Positions 59,281 through 64,000 of a stretch of 64,000 nucleotides of DNA are shown here, in pieces. The stretch is from Beta vulgaris subsp. vulgaris (lineage: Eukaryota; Streptophyta; Magnoliopsida; Caryophyllales; Amaranthaceae): NCBI RefSeq assembly GCF_026745355.1, contig NC_079209.1, positions 50,878,585 through 50,942,584 of the forward strand, given 5' to 3'. Under the pieces are notes generated by a model. That model saw only the letters and a program-made list of their open reading frames with translations, was not told the DNA's origin and did not search any database. Each line of letters begins with the position of its first letter. The first letter of the stretch is position 1. Both the position numbers and the translations under genes were made by a program.

Positions 59281-59832
59281 GTTAAAAACACCAAAAAGTC
59301 GTCCTCAAAAACTCTCCCTCTCTCCTACCAAAAACAAACAATTTCGTGGACTTCCCTTAATTTCCTTTCAAACTACATCTCCAATAAAATAGAAACATAT
59401 ACTAAAATTTAACTAACCCATTGTTGTTATTTGCTTCAAATTTGGTACAAAAATAGCTAACTAACTTTTCATCATCCCCAAAAATTCGCCAACATAAACA
59501 GTCTCTCTCGTCTCATATTACCCATTTCCCCAAATTGCTGCAGAATTTTAGAAATAACAGAAATAATATTCCGATATTCACTCTATACTATTACATCCCA
59601 ACCTCACAAAGATTCTTACCAATTTTTTTTTTACCTTAATGTACTAAATTTGGAAGTTTTTCTAGTTAATATTTTAGATTTAATCAAATTAGTTGTTTCT
59701 TTTTTCTTTCCTCTCTTCTGTTACTTATTCCCAAATTTCTGTCTTTTTTACTGTTTTTTCTTGCAAAGTTTTCTCCTTTTCTTTTTCTTTCCTTCAAAGC
59801 TGAATGCATGCCTCCTCCCATTTACATTTCCA

Positions 59833-61570
59833 GGTAATACTTTATTTTTTTTATTATATTTTGTGATATGATCATACAATTTTATCACCTGGGTTTGATT
59901 TGGTTTGCATTTTAATTTCTGGGTTTATTCAGTTTTGCAATGTAGTGTTGAATATGTTTACCAAATTTGATCAAATGGGTTTTGCTTTAACATGCATTTT
60001 GATTTCTGGGTATGCATTAATTTACCTATATGTTTTTGGATTTTGCTAGATTTAAAGTTTCTGTGATATGTTATAATGTCTGTTGGCTTCTTGAAATTGA
60101 TGAAATGGGTTTGCTTTAACATGCATTTTGAGTTTTGATTTCTAAGTTCCTCTGTAATATTGTTCTTGTGTATGTTTAATTTCTGATTTTGCTAGATTTG
60201 CAGTTTTTGTGATATACTCAATAAATAACATTTGAATTGCTTGAGTAATATAATTTGATTGCTTGAGTTTGTGTAATTGACGAATTGGATTGTCAATTTG
60301 TTAAGAACATGCTGGATCTATACATGCACCAATTGAATTATTCGCTTCCATGTGAAATCAAGGGTTTACTGGATCTGTACAACAATTATATATTTATTTA
60401 TTTGCTAGTAGGGAGATTTTACAAATTTTAAAACTTGAGATCAGGTTTCTATTTGCTATAATTGATTAGTTATCATGAATCTGAGTTAACTAATAAGAAA
60501 AAATCTTATGTGATTGTTATGATTATTTTCATGTGGTGATATTGAAAAGGAATCGAAATCGGAATAATATCTCTAGGTGATTGTGTTGCTTCTTAATTGG
60601 TATGCAATCATACCTTAACTAGCTATTGATCGAGGAGCTCATGTTTTGTTTTAAGCATACTATCATTTTTTATTGTTTCTGTATTACTAAAGGATGCTTT
60701 TGCTAGAAAATTTACATGTAGATATTAGGTAATCAACTGGTCTTTTCTATGATGCATGTTACACTCAAATGATGGTGCAACATTATGAGTAATAGCATAT
60801 GTGCATTACCGTTACCCCATATGTTCTTGTCAATAATTCATATATGCAATGACAGTAACCTCATTACAACTTGAATCAATAATTCTTATCCGTTGCCTCA
60901 AATATGCATTATCATTAATTCTGTTTCTGATAATCGATAATCCACATGGAGGATTGGGGAAGTTGCTAGCTCAAACATTAAATTGCATAAACTCAAAACT
61001 TGCTAGTTGATAGAACTCAGCACAGTTATTTTTATGGATTTCATCTTTATGTTATGTTGCTTCATAAAAGCTCCTATCTTTTCCTCAATATCTTGTAATA
61101 TAGATTCGGGCATTCCATGAAAAAACGACTTTAGACTTCTGCAGTTTTTTACAACTAGTTCCTCTTTTGATCCTCTTTAAATCGTTTTCTTGCCTTCTTG
61201 GCATTTGTTCTGGCTCTTGCAGTGAAAAGATCTTATTTGTCCAGCGAGCATAATTGAAGTTCTTAAGTTCTGCCCAAGAAAGAGAAAGAGAGTGATAGGC
61301 CAAGCTGCAACTTTCACAATTGACACAATTCATATAAGGGATTTGCTCTGAAGTCTAAGGTCAGTGCAGAGGGTGTGCTGTCACTCACATGAGTTCCTAC
61401 ATGCAACATGCTACCAAATTGATCATTACTTGTTTCATCAATCTTCACACTTCTCGTTTAGCTCTTAAACACTGCTTCAGCATGTAAATACTTGCATTTT
61501 ATTAATCTGAAATCTGAATGCAAATGGATCTTGCGTGCAAAGTTTTGAGTGCTGTTCTATTTTGCCTGTA
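59833..61570 (+). other. Probable 5'-leader intron of the SAUR gene
   Basis: A donor-like site (TTCCAG|GTAATAC) at 59833 and an acceptor-like site (TTTTGCCTGTAG|TGG) at 61570 bracket about 1.7 kb of T-rich, intron-like sequence without a supported coding frame. Splicing would bring the TATA-linked leader next to the ATG at 61668. Inference from sequence only; the exact sites are uncertain. Confidence 0.4.
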
Positions 61571-61667
61571 GTGGACAATCTGATGATGCTAGTCATCAGG
61601 AACTGAACCCAGTGATTTCAATCAAGGGAGAATCACAATCAAAATTTTCATTTGCAAGCATTAAGTC

Positions 61668-62506
61668 ATGGAAGAACAAGGGGGTGGCAATGTGAGCGGA
61701 ATTAGACAAATCGGAAGGCTGACGGGATATTTTCACATATGGCAAAATGCAGCTATCAATTCAAGAATGCTCAACCACCATGATCAGCCTCCCCCTGGAG
61801 GAATCCCACCTGAAGTAAATAGGCGATTGCAGAACTCGGCCGTTGCTGGTGATTCAGATGAAGAAGGGTGTGCTAGCCCCGAGCCACCTCCTGATGTTCC
61901 CAAGGGATTCTTGGCAGTTTATGTAGGGCCAGAGCTTCGAAGGTTCCTCATTCGTACTGACTACCTTAGCCACCATCTATTCAAGGTACTCCTTGAGAAA
62001 ACTGAGGAAGAGTTTGGGTTTGATCATGCTGGTGGCCTTACCATTCCTTGTGAGATTGAGACCTTCAAGTATCTCCTCAATTGCATTAAAAAAGAAAATT
62101 CGGACAAGGAAGGAAGTTCATCTAATACAGGTATAGAAATTTTCATTTTCCCCCTTCTTTTATTTGCTTGTGTTTGCTCAAAGGTTTTTTTTTTCCTTTT
62201 TCCTTTTCCTAACCTTGCTTGGACTGCGGGTAATACATTAAGGGTGGAATTTGGGAAATGGTAGATAGGTAGACTTGGATATGCTAGAATGAGAGATAAG
62301 TAAATGAGAAAGGTAATCGTAGGCTGTCATGTGGTTTTCGTATATTAATCCGAAACCCCCTATTTTCCTGTTATGCAAACAGCAACCATGTCAGCTTATA
62401 ATTGCCTTTCTCATACTCTCATTTCTTATTCTATAGCAAATCCTTATCCTATGATGTTCTAAATTAGAGTAATGTGGGAAATTTTGCAGTGGGAGAATCT
62501 GCATAA
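61668..62506 (+). CDS. SAUR-family auxin-responsive protein
   Basis: Exon 1 is 61668-62130 and exon 2 is 62490-62506, joined across a 359-bp intron (donor ACAG|GTATAG, acceptor TTTTGCAG|TGG), giving 159 residues. After SGIRQIGRL and an acidic DSDEE stretch comes the SAUR domain (about 80-145) with PPPDVPKGFLAVYVGPELRR, FLIRTDYLSHHLFKVLLEK, EEFGFDHAGGLTIPCEIE and TFKYLLNCIK. The intron near the end and the SGIRQI start match the SAUR70-like subgroup as I remember it. SAUR proteins inhibit PP2C.D phosphatases and so activate plasma-membrane proton pumps and cell expansion, and they are induced by auxin. Without splicing, the frame runs on to 62264 with a hydrophobic tail, which I regard as intron. 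Confidence 0.92.
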
Positions 62507-62751
62507 TGAAGACTAAAGAATCAATGCATGACGATAGTTCGAAGCCTTTGGCCTATAGTTATCCCTAGTGTGAATGAAGGTTTCTTTTGTAAGCATCATT
62601 TTCCTTCTAATTTTTTTGTTTGTTTTTAGTTGAAGCTTCTGTTTAAGATAATCATCTGGATCATCGTTGTTCTTCTCCTTTATTTTTTGGGAGGTTGAGG
62701 GAGGGTGGTGGACTATTCAGTCATTTTTCTTGCTTTAGTATGTTTTGAGAT

Positions 62752-62757
62752 AATAAA
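62752..62757 (+). terminator. Candidate polyadenylation signal of the SAUR gene
   Basis: AATAAA about 250 nt after the spliced stop codon, preceded by a T-rich stretch typical of plant 3' untranslated regions. The rest of 62507-63163 shows no gene. Confidence 0.45.
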
Positions 62758-63171
62758 GATTCTTCAAATGTACTTGCCACTTTTTTCTGGGCATCAAAGC
62801 ATATTTTGATTACATTACAGCTTTGGTTGTGTACTGCTTTACTTAAGCATGAAAATAGTTAGAAATAATGTTTAAGAAGTTGTTTGTAGATTTAATCTTA
62901 ATTAATTACTCGATCGAAATTTTAATTATCTTGATTTGGATGATGGAGCAAATATGGGAGTTTTGTACCAATTCGTGTGTCCAACAATCTAAATCATCTT
63001 AGAGGGCGCAATGAGCAACTTCCTTTAAAGGAATCAAGTATAATATTACAATAGTTCAATATGCATGAACGCAAATTTCTTCAATTTCAAATTCAGTTCT
63101 TCTCTTGTTCTTTTCTTTCTTATTATTAAATTGTTCTTATAATCATGATTTATGATGCTGGTAGTTGTAAC

Positions 63172-63636
63172 CAATGTTATCAGGATCGGGATCCTATTTT
63201 GGATCGTAAGAGCTGGTAGAATCGAATCGGTGGGATCGGATCGTAGGATCGTAAGATCCTACAATTCGGTAAAATTGAGATAATTATACTAAAATATGGT
63301 GAGAACCTCATGTTAAAAATTTACACATATTAATAATGATTTTCTTAGTTAGCAAATGATGATAGTTTTTCAATACAATAAGATTGAAGTAACATGCGAT
63401 CAAAATCTAATAGGAGAAATATAATATGTGAAATTACTTTATGATTTTTATATGGTAGGATCGAATCGTAGAGTCGTAGGATCGTAGAATCGTGTTAAGA
63501 TCCTACCATGTGATTTTTTGTGGTTGAGCAGGATCGAAAGATCCTACAAAATTAAGATCCTATGTAGGATCGGGATCGGTGAGGTCCTCCAGGATCGTAA
63601 AATCGTAAGATTCGGATCGGGATTTTAACAACAATG
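63172..63636. mobile_element. hAT-type MITE rich in GGATCG
   Basis: A perfect 8-bp duplication GTTGTAAC lies at 63164-63171 and 63637-63644. The ends CAATGTTATCAGGATCGGGA and the reverse complement of the right side, CATTGTTGTTAAAATCCCGA, are similar. Inside, GGATCGTA/TACGATCC words recur in both orientations, making much of the 465 bp self-complementary. There is no coding sequence. Confidence 0.8.
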
Positions 63637-63644
63637 GTTGTAAC

Positions 63645-64000
63645 AACTAGTAGTGTAATACTATACATATACTTGCCATTAGTTATATGATGACTTTATA
63701 CTTATGTATATGCCATAGAATTATAAATCATTTATGATAGAGTGATTTGGCCTTTGGGTGTTACATTTTATATTACACCATAATACATTGTGTAACAAAA
63801 TCTCATATGATCTGCGAAGTAATATAATTGTTTCATGTCATTATTAGAATTATTAGTGTGTTTTATATCAATTTAAAACTGTTCTATTTTATTTTTAAAT
63901 TTGTTTTATATCATTTACAAAACTCTTTAATGTCATTATTGGTATGGTTTTATATCATTTCGTAACTACTTCAAGTCATTTTTAAATATGTTTCACGTCA
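63645..64000. other. AT-rich end of window with short diffuse repeats
   Basis: TTTTATATCATTT and GTTTCATGTCATT-like words recur about every 35-50 bp from 63800 to the end, suggesting a decayed AT-rich element cut by the window edge. No gene seen. Confidence 0.4.

Noticed and set aside
61085..61333. Minus-strand frame of 82 codons upstream of the SAUR gene
   Set aside because: It lies within the inferred leader intron and shows no domain or promoter.
62131..62264. Hydrophobic C-terminal tail of the unspliced SAUR frame
   Set aside because: A GT donor at the exact end of the conserved domain and an in-phase AG acceptor at 62488-62489 give a short normal C-terminus, so this is intron.

Overview
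The window is plant nuclear DNA, almost certainly from a repeat-rich eudicot. It is AT-rich, its genes have introns, and most of it is layered transposable elements. Only two host genes look intact. One is a two-exon cytochrome P450 of the CYP76 type on the minus strand (17439-19030). The other is a SAUR auxin-response gene on the plus strand (61668-62506), with a TATA box near 59273 and probably a long intron in its 5' leader. A decayed copy of the first part of the P450 lies at about 15319-15655. I cannot name the species. The P450 resembles the CYP76 group that is expanded in several eudicot orders, which is only a weak hint.

Layout. 1-13.6 kb holds a 1.6-kb non-autonomous CACTA element (194-1802), an LTR-like fragment, a 1.5-kb solo LTR (3104-4617), Helitron-like ends, a foldback element with long inverted repeats (about 6189-7402) and a 4.1-kb hAT-like element (8317-12390) with AACTG arrays inside both ends. 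13.6-19.1 kb holds a MITE, the P450 pseudogene fragment and the P450 gene. 19.3-30.2 kb is one Ty1/copia retrotransposon inserted upstream of the P450. It has itself received a 3.5-kb hAT element (20396-23919) and a short LINE insertion (27385-27938). 30.3-33.6 kb has two MITE-like elements and a small Helitron-like element.

33651-58999 is a Ty3-type retrotransposon of Tat/Ogre-like organisation on the minus strand. Its LTRs are about 444 bp with a matching 5-bp target duplication (ATAAC). Its gag gene is split by a CACTA element (45486-57278), which in turn contains a second, larger CACTA element (about 46118-56449) carrying the two-gene transposase set: a 1110-aa TNPD-like reading frame and a seven-exon TNPA-like gene with one premature stop. 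The 3' part of the retrotransposon carries three families of tandem repeats, a 2.2-kb solo LTR (35882-38071) and a separate multi-exon gene on the opposite strand (38184-40740). 59-64 kb is the SAUR locus, followed by a GGATCG-rich hAT-type MITE (63172-63636).

Most boundaries of the principal elements were fixed by reading terminal motifs together with matching target-site duplications; a few, marked approximate, were not. Family names come from protein motifs and remembered family architecture, without a database search.
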